Assembly (NCBI GenBank): GCA_019639215.1
Contig: JAHBSH010000006.1
Span: forward strand, 1 to 56,153
Source: Acidobacteriota bacterium
GTDB lineage: Bacteria > Acidobacteriota > Blastocatellia > Pyrinomonadales > Pyrinomonadaceae
DNA: 56,153 bases
Direction of reading: 5' to 3'
Made by a program: the position numbers and the translations under genes. How positions within the stretch are numbered: position 1 is the first letter of the stretch; each line of letters opens with the position of its first letter. Shown here in pieces: positions 36,748-44,227 of this stretch. The notes beneath the pieces were generated by a model. It was not told the DNA's origin, did not search any database, and saw nothing but the letters and a program-made list of their open reading frames with translations.

Positions 36748-37347
36748 TTAGAATTTTACATTGATAGTCTTGGCAAAGGAATACATTCCCTTTCCTGGTG
36801 CCCTTTCTGGATAGTTTACCACCATACCGACATCTGCTGAATGAACCCTGATGATGAGGTTAAGCCCCTTTCCGTCAGGCATTATTTCGCGTTCGTCAAA
36901 AACAAATGTAAATACAGGGTGAGGACGTGATTGAGCCTCGGTCGCCTTAAAAGAGGCTTCGTAGGTCGTGGTTGATACAAAAGCTCCGCAACCGGAAGTT
37001 GCCTGTTCACCGTAGAGTGTTTGAGCGCAGAGAGTGTTTGTTGCAGAGTCCGATGAAAAGATCGCATCCGGCCCTGAGTCCGAGGTCTTATTTCGATTGA
37101 TATCCAGCCCGATCCAGACAAAATCCCTTGCCGGCGGCCGTCCTTTGGTCTCATCAGAAAAATCGTTTATAAATTCAACAACAAGGGTCAGTTTGCCATT
37201 AGCTCTATCTATATAGGCAATGTGTTCCTTGTTTTTGACCAAAGATCTTCTAACAGCAGCTTCCTGAGAAAATGCTTCTATACTAAAGAGCAAGACAAAT
37301 CCTACGGCAAATATTGCCAATGATCCCCCTCTGAAAAAACGTGACAT
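36748..37347 (-). CDS. Secreted hypothetical protein
   Basis: A 199-residue protein with a signal peptide (about residues 1-27, GGSLAIFAVGFVLLFSIEAF, cleavage near SQEAA). The mature part is beta-rich: NGKLTLVVEFINDFSDETKG, then DFVWIGLDINRNKTSDSGPD, which recalls surface beta-sandwich proteins with a D-x-N-x-N/D-like turn that could bind calcium. Two cysteines (near residues 108 and 119, TLCAQTLYGEQATSGCGAF) could form a disulfide. I do not recognise the family. It is transcribed alone, with its own terminator. Confidence 0.65.
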   Translation of the reverse strand: MSRFFRGGSLAIFAVGFVLLFSIEAFSQEAAVRRSLVKNKEHIAYIDRANGKLTLVVEFINDFSDETKGRPPARDFVWIGLDINRNKTSDSGPDAIFSSDSATNTLCAQTLYGEQATSGCGAFVSTTTYEASFKATEAQSRPHPVFTFVFDEREIMPDGKGLNLIIRVHSADVGMVVNYPERAPGKGMYSFAKTINVKF

Positions 37348-37611
37348 ATGTTCCTCCTGTTTATGGTCACACTAACGTTTATTTAAAAACTCAGTTGATC
37401 GTAATTACGCTAAATAGCCTGATCGGACGACTAAGGTGTGTTCTCGACCCAGAATGGATCTGCAAACAACACTTTGGTATGCCAACACGGGGTTTGATAC
37501 TTGCACCTTGCCAAAGGTGTGCGAATGTCCCTTACATGCCGCCCGTAAAGTTCGATACTAACAACAGCCTCCTTACCTCGTCTCAATTAAGTCAAGTTGC
37601 GGTATTTTGCA
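37348..37611. other. Intergenic stretch with no supported gene
   Basis: 264 bp between two minus-strand genes. It should hold the promoter of the secreted protein gene (start 37347). A short symmetric stretch near 37502-37521 (GCACCTTGCCAAAGGTGTGC) forms a small hairpin. Weak open frames on both strands lack ribosome sites and family features, so I call no gene. Confidence 0.4.
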
Positions 37612-38028
37612 CTACATCTCGTCTGTCGGCAAATCGGCATAGGCTTTTTTTAGTTTGAACTTCCATACCATACGCTCAAGTGCCTCATCATAGATATAGT
37701 CACCGGACAATATCAGCCAAAATCCAAGAAATTCCCACTCGTTGACCCTTAGTTTATTGAACAGAGGAACTTGCGTTTCTGTCTTAACCGCAGAAAGGAT
37801 CGCCTGGTTAGCTGCATCCAGTTTCTGGTTGCCGCGCCTGCCCGACCCCGTATAGTAAATGATGTCGCTGCCTCTGTGAAAATCAGGGTAGCATGGATTT
37901 ATTCGCCCAAAATCCGTCAAAAGAGAGATGAGCCGCCCGTCCTTATGATATATGCCGTTACGAGAGCGGTGGATCGTTGTTACAAAACTCCATGGATAAA
38001 CCACCCCTGTCTCAAACTTTTGCGGCAT
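37612..38028 (-). CDS. Small protein with SRA/PUA-like domain features
   Basis: A 138-residue soluble protein. Its middle, GSDIIYYTGSGRRGNQKLDA, continues NQAILSA... PLFNKLRVNEWEFLGFW. This resembles the SRA-like domains of McrA-type modification-dependent nucleases and related PUA folds, in which a YTG.G..G.Q.L...N.A core precedes a strand and a YLG-like strand. No nuclease domain (HNH, PD-(D/E)xK) is attached and no methylase or helicase is nearby. If the assignment is right it may be a stand-alone reader of modified bases or a remnant. The match is by eye and moderate at best. Confidence 0.5.
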   Translation of the reverse strand: MPQKFETGVVYPWSFVTTIHRSRNGIYHKDGRLISLLTDFGRINPCYPDFHRGSDIIYYTGSGRRGNQKLDAANQAILSAVKTETQVPLFNKLRVNEWEFLGFWLILSGDYIYDEALERMVWKFKLKKAYADLPTDEM

Positions 38029-38072
38029 GACGGAAAATAATAGCAGATCGCTGCGGGTTCGTGTGAAGTAAA

Positions 38073-38106
38073 ATAAGCCTCCGATATTATTAAACGGAGG
38101 CTTTAT
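38073..38106 (-). terminator. Terminator of the small lipoprotein gene
   Basis: A perfect 9-bp inverted repeat (AAGCCTCCG / CGGAGGCTT) with an 11-nt loop lies 24-52 nt past the lipoprotein stop. On the minus strand it is followed by ATTTTACTT. Confidence 0.65.
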
Positions 38107-38126
38107 CTTTGAAGAAGATCTGAAGA

Positions 38127-38567
38127 TTACTTGTATTGATCAAGTGTTGTTTTTGCAGCGTCCATGGCAGTTTTACAGGCTGTTTCCAAACCTGCCTTGC
38201 CCTGAGGGGTCGATGCAGCCTGTTTCCAAGCATTTCTGCTCTGTTCCAGACCGCTTTTGTACATATCTTTTGTTGCCTGCGGAACCTTTGGATTTTCGAT
38301 AAATTTGTCCATTGCGGCAAGATATTCATCACAAGCGGCTACACCGGTCACGGCGGCAGCGTCATCTTTCTTGTCTGCATCGTCTTTTTTATCGGCGTCT
38401 GCGTCTTTCTTTTCAGCGTCAGCAGTGCTTGTGGTGTTTGTTGCATTCGCAGCATTTGCTTTGTTTGCACCGTTAGCAGCAGTGTTTGTTCCGGTGCTCT
38501 CAGTTCCTCCACAGCCAAAGACAACAAGGCATAGTGCAAGAATGATGATTAAGTTGAAAGTTTTCAT
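38127..38567 (-). CDS. Small lipoprotein with low-complexity linker
   Basis: A 146-residue lipoprotein: MKTFNLIIILALCLVVFGC with the lipobox VFGC and the cysteine at residue 19. A linker of about 55 residues follows, built from Ala, Asn, Thr, then repeated Asp/Lys blocks (DADADKKDDADKKDDAA). The C-terminal 70 residues form a helical unit (ACDEYLAAMDKFIENPKVPQ, then SGLEQSRNAWKQA). Two cysteines near residues 79 and 131 could pair. No family was recognised. The helical unit resembles small repeats of unknown function seen in other Acidobacteriota lipoproteins. RBS GGAGGA precedes the ATG. Confidence 0.7.
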   Translation of the reverse strand: MKTFNLIIILALCLVVFGCGGTESTGTNTAANGANKANAANATNTTSTADAEKKDADADKKDDADKKDDAAAVTGVAACDEYLAAMDKFIENPKVPQATKDMYKSGLEQSRNAWKQAASTPQGKAGLETACKTAMDAAKTTLDQYK

Positions 38568-38856
38568 TTTTCCTCCAGTTTTGTTTAATTAGATCCGGCC
38601 TGTAGGCCGTCGGTCTATAAGGGCGCGGTCACGTTCACTCGGTGATCTATGATGTTGCCTATCCGAACAGACGCGATACGCTTATTCAACGGGTTTACGC
38701 TAAAAACCAAAACCCCAATGTTTTCGTCACGAAAGAAATCTAAACCTGATTTTAGACAATTGTCAATCCGTATAAGCATTGAACTTGGTGATCATCTCTT
38801 TCGATCTCCCATTCAAACGAACCAAAGACACTACGCGAACAGATCTGATAAAGCTC
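38568..38856. other. Intergenic stretch with no supported gene
   Basis: 289 bp upstream of the small lipoprotein gene and downstream of the 38857-39522 gene. It contains a short hairpin GGCCTGTAGGCC near 38597-38608 and otherwise nothing I can assign. It should hold the lipoprotein promoter; no clear -35/-10 pair was picked. Confidence 0.35.
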
Positions 38857-39522
38857 CTATTTCCGGTTCGCTGTCCAGTTGCTCTTTCTGTCCAAATCGT
38901 CAATGGCTTTCAGGATCATGGTCATTTCGGGTGTATCCTTGCCGGTGTTGCCCGCCTTTATTACTTTCTCGTTCGTAGCGTATTTTACGGTAAGCGTGAC
39001 CGAAGCCGGCAGCGACGCTATCTCTTTCGAATCCGGCTCATTCGCAAAATCGTTTTCAACGAGTGTGCGTGAAAGCAATTCAAATTCGTCACGTCCGATG
39101 TTGGCGAGGTACAGCGATGGGCCCGAATACGTCTTTACGCCGTTTTCGGTACGTTCTCCGGATTCGATCTTTTTTGCCGAACCATCCGAACTGAAAGTGA
39201 CCGTCGTGCTATTGGAAACAAGATTATGGACATTTATGTTTCCGAAGAATGCCGACGGAGTTGCTGATGAAGTCGTCATCATCGAAGATCTTCCCAGCGT
39301 GATCTCGGTTATTTCGTCAGCTGATACTTCGACCGGGCCTTTTGCTCGTCTCGCCGGAGATGCAGGACCGGTCATCGGCTCAGTCGGCCCAACAGGGACG
39401 TCAGCTTGTTGCGGAGCGGCACTAAAAAAGAGATACCCGACAAATGCCGCGATCAGTATTATCGCTGTAAAAAGTGCAGTTACCCCGACTGTAAGAATTA
39501 TTTTAGAGCTTGTGTTGGACAT
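38857..39522 (-). CDS. Membrane-anchored hypothetical protein
   Basis: A 221-residue protein with one N-terminal membrane helix (about residues 8-33, VGVTALFTAIILIAAFVGYL). A Pro/Ala-rich linker leads to an extracytoplasmic domain of mixed strands and helices (INVHNLVSNSTTVTFSSDGS, EFELLSRTLVENDFANEPDS, ASVTLTVKYATNEKVIKAGN). The family was not recognised, but the DFE-LLSRTLVENDFANEP and YATNE-KVI phrases are like small periplasmic domains found beside TonB-C proteins in these bacteria. It starts 43 nt after the TonB-C gene, so the two are probably co-transcribed. Confidence 0.65.
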   Translation of the reverse strand: MSNTSSKIILTVGVTALFTAIILIAAFVGYLFFSAAPQQADVPVGPTEPMTGPASPARRAKGPVEVSADEITEITLGRSSMMTTSSATPSAFFGNINVHNLVSNSTTVTFSSDGSAKKIESGERTENGVKTYSGPSLYLANIGRDEFELLSRTLVENDFANEPDSKEIASLPASVTLTVKYATNEKVIKAGNTGKDTPEMTMILKAIDDLDRKSNWTANRK

Positions 39523-39565
39523 GAGTACTGTTCATGACCGCGTTTTCGTGATAGAACGATTCCGA

Positions 39566-40156
39566 TCAATCTTCAGCCGGGCCAAAGCGATATACCAGAA
39601 AACCTGTTGCCCGCGCCGCTTTTCCATAAACCGCAGGGCGATTGAATTTGGAAGCAAGAGCAGCACGTTCAGCTTCAGGCCATAACTCTTTATTACCCGT
39701 GCGTGCCTTAGCTGTCAGGACGCTGCCGTCCTCGTCTATCAGTATTTCAACCTGTACGAGACCCTTTGCCCCATTTTCCTTGGCGGCACGTGTGTAATAA
39801 GGCTTTTCAGCCGAAACGACCTCAAAATTGAGAAATGTGTATTTGTCGCCGATGACGAAACCGTCATATTTCTTATTTGCCTTAGCCTGTCGTGCCGCAT
39901 TCTTTGCCGCCGTAGAATTTGCCGTGCTTTTTGTATTTCGGCCTCTCGTTCTGGAAGACGAGCGGGCAGAAGTTTTTGCGGAACCGGATCGTATCTGGGC
40001 ACCGCCGCTATTGACTGACGAACCAACACCGGCTGCAGCTCCGGCAGGCGGTTCATCTACTGCCATGATCGCTCCCTGTTGAGCGTTGGCATCTAACGCA
40101 AAAAACACCGTAACCAAGGCCATGACCGCTGTGAAATATTTTAGGATCTTCATCAT
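39566..40156 (-). CDS. TonB C-terminal-domain protein, secreted
   Basis: A 196-residue protein with a signal peptide (MKILKYFTAVMALVTVFFAL, cleavage near NAQQG), a low-complexity Ser/Arg/Ala/Lys linker (about residues 45-100), and a C-terminal domain (about 115-192) of the TonB_C fold: PYYTRAAKENGAKGLVQVEI, LIDEDGSVLTAKARTGNKEL, then FNRPAVYGKAARATGFLVYR. Unlike canonical TonB it appears to be cleaved and lacks an N-terminal membrane anchor. It therefore more likely acts within the periplasm or at the envelope than as an energy transducer. First gene of a two-gene run with the 38857-39522 protein. Confidence 0.75.
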   Translation of the reverse strand: MMKILKYFTAVMALVTVFFALDANAQQGAIMAVDEPPAGAAAGVGSSVNSGGAQIRSGSAKTSARSSSRTRGRNTKSTANSTAAKNAARQAKANKKYDGFVIGDKYTFLNFEVVSAEKPYYTRAAKENGAKGLVQVEILIDEDGSVLTAKARTGNKELWPEAERAALASKFNRPAVYGKAARATGFLVYRFGPAED

Positions 40157-40321
40157 TTGCTGATATTTTCCGTATATTTTGTGTTTTCTCTTCTCAAACG
40201 GTTAAATGATATGACGCTATTGTTTTGCGGGATTTGCATAAACTCCCGCCAAAGAACTAGTTGGGATCTTATTCGCAAACAGGTCGCCTCTGCTCGCACG
40301 GCGTTATATTATATATGCAAA

Positions 40322-40807
40322 ATGGGGACGGGCAAACGGAAACAGGACAATAGATTGAAGCGTTTGATTCGAAAGATCTGGAGGAAATTGCCAGGCGGAA
40401 TGCGGTTGTGGGCTATTCGTATGTCACAGCCAAAGTTCACCTCATCGGCCGCTGTCGTAATAATCAACGAAAGTGGTGAGGTGCTGTTGCTTGACCACGT
40501 TCTCCGTCCATTTTCCGGCTGGGGATTGCCCGGCGGCTTTATCAGCCACGGCGAGCAGCCTGATGAAGCAGTAAGAAGAGAGGTCAGCGAAGAGGTCGGG
40601 ATCGAGCTCAGATCGTTGGAGCTTTTTCGCGTTCGCTGTCTGGATAGACATATCGAATTCCTCTACGCTGCACGTCCTGATGGCGAACCAAAGGTGAATA
40701 GCCCTGAGATAATCGGCTTTGGCTGGTTTAGGCCCGATGATATGCCTGAAAAGCTAAGCCCCGCACAGGCTTCCCTCATCAGGTCTGTTTTGTATGATGC
40801 GAATTGA
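40322..40807 (+). CDS. NUDIX hydrolase
   Basis: A 161-residue enzyme. The Nudix box (G-x5-E-x7-R-E-U-x-E-E-x-G-U) is complete: GGFISHGEQPDEAVRREVSE followed by EVGIEL, with the metal-binding glutamates in place. The preceding LLLDHVLRPFSGWGLPGGF and the later FGWFRPDDMPEKLSP segments match general Nudix proteins. It hydrolyses a nucleoside diphosphate linked to another group; the substrate is not readable. The basic N-terminus (GKRKQDNRLKRLIRKIWRK) is an unusual addition. I use ATG 40322; the open frame extends upstream to 40157, but without a ribosome site. Confidence 0.85.
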   Translation: MGTGKRKQDNRLKRLIRKIWRKLPGGMRLWAIRMSQPKFTSSAAVVIINESGEVLLLDHVLRPFSGWGLPGGFISHGEQPDEAVRREVSEEVGIELRSLELFRVRCLDRHIEFLYAARPDGEPKVNSPEIIGFGWFRPDDMPEKLSPAQASLIRSVLYDAN

Positions 40808-40874
40808 TAAAACAATACGCAGCCGTTAAAATAGCGTTTTCGTTTGAAAAGGTAATAAATATTTGGAGACACAA

Positions 40875-41489
40875 ATGGTCGATCTCGTTCCGTCATCCGA
40901 ATCGGTTATGCAGATCCTGACAGAAACAGGAGCATATCGCCGTGGGCATTACATCTATCCTAATGGCAAACACGCATCTCATTATTTTCAGATGCCGCTT
41001 GCCTTTCGTTTCTATGACAACGCACGTATTCTTTCTGTCGGATTAAGCCGCCTTTTCAGGGTGCAGAAATCCATCTCCAGTAAGCTGCCGCGCGTTTCGG
41101 TCATCAGCCCAAGTCCGGGCGGCATCATGGTTGCCTTCGGGGTCCGCGAAGCACTCGGAGCGGATCAGATATATTGGGCCGAACGCGAGGACGGAGAGCG
41201 TCAGTTTCGCCAATACATTGGAAAGGGCGATGTTTATCCGGCGATAATCGTTGACGACATAGTGCGGTCAGGTCGTGCATTGACCGAGACCATCAATCTT
41301 GTCAAAGAACTCGGGACTGAGGTCATCGGCATCGGTTCGATCGTTCGTTTTGGCGACGCTCCTGATGAATTTGACGGAATTCCGCTAAGGAGCCTCACCA
41401 CGTTCGATGTTCATTTCTATGACACTGAAGAAGAATGGAAAGTGTCACGAAGCGCTTCTGACGCGATAGAAGAACGCGTTCGCTACTAA
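40875..41489 (+). CDS. Orotate phosphoribosyltransferase-like PRTase
   Basis: A 204-residue type I phosphoribosyltransferase. The PRPP-binding motif is AIIVDDIVRSGRALTE near residues 119-134. Upstream regions match PyrE-like proteins: TGAYRRGHYIYPNGKHASHY at the N-terminus (the OPRT substrate loop) and SVISPSPGGIMVAFGVREAL. The loop WAEREDGERQFRQY corresponds to the flexible catalytic loop. The call is OPRT-like rather than certain PyrE, since no other pyrimidine gene lies nearby. The start ATG 40875 follows GGAGA by 5 nt and is preferred to TTG 40863. It follows the Nudix gene by 67 nt. Confidence 0.8.
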   Translation: MVDLVPSSESVMQILTETGAYRRGHYIYPNGKHASHYFQMPLAFRFYDNARILSVGLSRLFRVQKSISSKLPRVSVISPSPGGIMVAFGVREALGADQIYWAEREDGERQFRQYIGKGDVYPAIIVDDIVRSGRALTETINLVKELGTEVIGIGSIVRFGDAPDEFDGIPLRSLTTFDVHFYDTEEEWKVSRSASDAIEERVRY

Positions 41490-41507
41490 GCCAACCGTAT
41501 CGAAATG

Positions 41508-41550
41508 CCGCTGCCAAGACTTTAATAGTTTTGGCGGCGGTATTTTAATT
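41508..41550. terminator. Terminator between PRTase and acyltransferase genes
   Basis: An inverted repeat (CCGCTGCCAA / TTGGCGGCGG, one G-T pair) separates the convergent genes. On the + strand it ends TATTTTAATT. Confidence 0.55.
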
Positions 41551-42934
41551 ACCGGTCAAGCCCAAGCCGGCCAAGCTCTTCCTGAAGGTCGTTACGTTCT
41601 ACATAAAGCCGCAAAAAGCTCTCTTTTTTGGTAAAGAACATCCTGATCGCTCTCGCCCAACCGCGAAGTTCCTCAATGTCCTCAAGGGTTATGAGAGCGA
41701 TATATCCTGTCAAAAATGAGATCGGAATGGACAATAAGGCTACTTCCCATCCTGAAAGAAAATATATCGCCGTTGCAACGATCAGCCACGTCAACGGCAT
41801 AAAGACAATTCCGGCCAACACCTTAACAGTAGAGGCAACATCATCAGCGCCGTGCCGTGAATAGATCGCAGCAAAAAGTTTGCAGAGCTGATATGCAGGT
41901 GCATGAAGCAAAACGCCGACAAGCGCTATCGGCGCCAATACAAGCAGATACCATGTCTGAAGAAATGCCTGCTTAACGACAAAGCCGCGTGTGAAACGCG
42001 AAAGCGAAAGATGTTCGGGCTGGAGTTTGATCTCAGACAGCTTCTTATCAAATTTCAATATCTTTTCGTCAAGATCAGCAAGTTCCGCCGAACGTTCACT
42101 GCCCTGTTCACCAATGTACTGCTGTAAAAAGATCTGGCGTTTGTGGAGTTCGCGGCCGCCGCCGCTTGCTGAAAAGAAAACACCTCGTGCGGCATCGGCA
42201 GTGTTCAATTCTGCATCTGTCTCAGCGTTTATCGTCACTTCGCGAAGAGCGTTCTCGATCTTTGCAGTCAGAGCTTTTACGTCTTCTCGCGGCGGATCGC
42301 CCTCAGCGTTCAAAGTGACCGAAGGAACGCTGAAAGCTTTGCCGAAATGCAGCAATGCCTCGCTCCGAAATGTTGTTTTGCTCGTATAATAAAGCCCGAC
42401 CGGAATTATCTGCACACCTTTGCCGCCTTCTTCATTCATTGATGCCGCTCCTAGAGCAATGCGGGCCGCACCGGTCTTTGCTGGCAGCATCTTGGAAGAA
42501 TTATGCGAAACACCCTCAGGAAACAATGCGATGGAACCACCTCTTTTCAAAAGGTCGCGAGCGGCGGCAAAGGTCTTTAGGTTTTGCGAAACATCCTCAC
42601 CCGCGTCCATTCGCCGATAGACAGGTAAAGCATCGACCTCTTTCAGCAGAAAAGAAATGACCGGCATTCGGAACAATGTTGATTTTGCGAGAAATGAGAT
42701 CTTTCGCGGTAAGGCGACAAAGACAAGCGCCGGGTCGATCAGCCCGTTCGGATGATTTAAGACGAAAATGACACCTGTTCCTTCCGGAACACGGTGTTCA
42801 TTTACGGTTTCGATACGTCGGAAAAAGAGTTTAAGTGCGGAACCGAAGATAAACAGCAGCACCCGAAATGTTGCTCCGCCCTTTCGCGAACGAAGAATAT
42901 CACGAAGACGAATTGTTCGGTGATCTTCTTTCAT
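41549..42934 (-). CDS. Glycerophosphate acyltransferase-family protein (Sct1/Gat-like)
   Basis: A 461-residue membrane protein. The acyltransferase domain covers about residues 45-240. The catalytic motif is NHPNGLIDP with His61 and Asp67, an H-x5-D spacing seen in eukaryote-like Sct1/Gat GPATs rather than the usual H-x4-D of PlsC. The second motif is LFPEGVSHNSSKM, and a KTGAARIALGA segment follows. The C-terminal 180 residues include helices near 325-350, 375-390 and 395-420. It probably transfers an acyl group to glycerol-3-phosphate or a lysophospholipid; other acceptors are possible. It is the last gene of a ybaB-recR-acyltransferase run. Confidence 0.82.
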   Translation of the reverse strand: MKEDHRTIRLRDILRSRKGGATFRVLLFIFGSALKLFFRRIETVNEHRVPEGTGVIFVLNHPNGLIDPALVFVALPRKISFLAKSTLFRMPVISFLLKEVDALPVYRRMDAGEDVSQNLKTFAAARDLLKRGGSIALFPEGVSHNSSKMLPAKTGAARIALGAASMNEEGGKGVQIIPVGLYYTSKTTFRSEALLHFGKAFSVPSVTLNAEGDPPREDVKALTAKIENALREVTINAETDAELNTADAARGVFFSASGGGRELHKRQIFLQQYIGEQGSERSAELADLDEKILKFDKKLSEIKLQPEHLSLSRFTRGFVVKQAFLQTWYLLVLAPIALVGVLLHAPAYQLCKLFAAIYSRHGADDVASTVKVLAGIVFMPLTWLIVATAIYFLSGWEVALLSIPISFLTGYIALITLEDIEELRGWARAIRMFFTKKESFLRLYVERNDLQEELGRLGLDR

Positions 42935-42981
42935 TGGCAGTTAACTTTTGCAGAATGGCGGTCATCTATGCCCGCGAGCCA

Positions 42982-43596
42982 TTAGATCTCGTGACGATTC
43001 GCCAGTGCCTTGTCCATCGTCACCTCATCAACGTATTCCAGATCAGAACCGACCGGCATTCCCATCGCTATCCGCGTCGTTCTTACACCAAGCGGTTTCA
43101 GCAGGCGGGAGATGTACGTCGCCGTAGCTTCGCCCTCGGTCGTTGGATTTGTGGCGATGATTATTTCCTGAACCTCAACGCCTTCATTGTTTTCCGGCAG
43201 CAGACGAGGCAAAAGATTGGCTATCATCAGTTCGTCCGGCCCGATGCCGCGTATCGGCGACAAGGCTCCGTGCAAAATGTGATATAGCCCCTTATAAGAG
43301 CGCGTTTTTTCGACCGCGACCAAATTATAAGGTTCCTCGATGATGCATATCATCGAACGGTCACGCTGCGGATTAACGCAGTAAAGACACGGGTCAACGT
43401 CCGTCAGGTTGTTGCACACCGAACAAAATGAGATCTTCTCCTTTACCTCACGCAGCGACGCTATGAAATTATCGACCTCTGACCTTGGCCGCCGTAAAAT
43501 ATAGAACGCCAGCCGCTGGGCCGATTTGTGACCGATCCCCGGCAGGCGTTTGAATTCATCGATCAGCTTGGCGACCGGTTCTGAATAATCCAACAT
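42982..43596 (-). CDS. recR: Recombination protein RecR
   Basis: A 204-residue DNA repair protein. A helix-hairpin-helix lies at the N-terminus (LIDEFKRLPGIGHKSAQRLA), then a four-cysteine zinc finger (C-x2-C...C-x2-C: CSVCNNLTDVDPCLYC), then a Toprim domain (MICIIEEPYNLVAVEKTRSY and IIIATNPTTEGEATATYI) and a C-terminal Walker-like segment. RecR loads RecA with RecF/RecO at gaps. I use ATG 43596 (MLDYSEPVAKLIDEF), which begins the normal family N-terminus; an upstream in-frame start at 43620 would add eight residues. The usual neighbour YbaB is directly upstream. Confidence 0.96.
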   Translation of the reverse strand: MLDYSEPVAKLIDEFKRLPGIGHKSAQRLAFYILRRPRSEVDNFIASLREVKEKISFCSVCNNLTDVDPCLYCVNPQRDRSMICIIEEPYNLVAVEKTRSYKGLYHILHGALSPIRGIGPDELMIANLLPRLLPENNEGVEVQEIIIATNPTTEGEATATYISRLLKPLGVRTTRIAMGMPVGSDLEYVDEVTMDKALANRHEI

Positions 43597-43599
43597 AAA

Positions 43600-43668
43600 A
43601 AGACAGGAGACATCAGACAAGAGTCATGAGACTTGGCCACAGGCTCTTTGTCTCTTGGCTCCTGTCTC
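43600..43668. repeat. Imperfect inverted repeat between ybaB and recR
   Basis: The arms AGACAGGAG-x-CA-x2-AGACAA-GAG and their near reverse complement span about 69 nt. The sequence is built of GAGAC/GTCTC-like words, which suggests a dispersed intergenic repeat or a hairpin within the operon mRNA. Confidence 0.4.
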
Positions 43669-43679
43669 GTGTCTGGTTT

Positions 43680-43985
43680 TTACATAAGTCCGGGAGGCAG
43701 CATTCCGCCGAGTTTTCCTTTGAGCGATTCTTCGACCTTGCGGTGAGCTTCATTGAGTGCCGCAACGGTCAGGTCTTGTATCATCTCAACGTCGCCGTCT
43801 TTTACGATGTCGGGCGAAATGATAAGTTCGACCACCTCAAAATCGCCCCGCATCTTTACCGAAACAGCTCCGCCGCCGGCAGAGGCATCCACGACCGTTT
43901 CTTTCATCTCGCGACCCATCTGCTCCTGCATTTTCTGGGCCTGCTGCATCATCGAATTAAGATCAAATCCACCTGGTAATTTCAT
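43680..43985 (-). CDS. YbaB/EbfC family nucleoid-associated protein
   Basis: A 101-residue DNA-binding protein. The N-terminal helix (NSMMQQAQKMQEQMGREMKE) and the central GGGAVSVKMRGDFEVVEL strands match the YbaB family, with VKDGDVEMIQDLTVAALNEA completing the fold. The dimer binds DNA and influences nucleoid structure. It precedes recR, as in most bacteria, with an intervening imperfect repeat. RBS GGAAGCAAT lies upstream of the ATG. Confidence 0.92.
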   Translation of the reverse strand: MKLPGGFDLNSMMQQAQKMQEQMGREMKETVVDASAGGGAVSVKMRGDFEVVELIISPDIVKDGDVEMIQDLTVAALNEAHRKVEESLKGKLGGMLPPGLM

Positions 43986-44227
43986 AATTATTGCTTCCTT
44001 TTTCTGTAAGATCTTTTAGCAAACAATCGTATCCGTCAACAGAGCCAATTGCAAACCCCGATATTTTTCGCTCGTTCACAAAAGAAATGTCTTTTCAAAA
44101 GTTCTTTCAACATTCGCCGACTTTTTGTTTTGATGTAAAAGCCGTCTTTTTGATGCTTGTAAATCGTGTTAAAATTCCTGGTCGTAAGAATTAAACACGT
44201 CCACGGACCGTTCTCATGTGATCCACT

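Noticed and set aside
37495..37530. tRNA-Gly(GCC)-like anticodon arm (ACCTTGCCAAAGGT)
   Set aside because: No acceptor stem, D-arm or GTTCGA T-arm around it; the anticodon stem has a mismatch. Only a chance hairpin.
37341..37658. Plus-strand open frame of 105 codons
   Set aside because: Starts inside the signal-peptide codons of the opposing gene, no ribosome site, composition not coding-like, and overlaps the end of the SRA-like gene.
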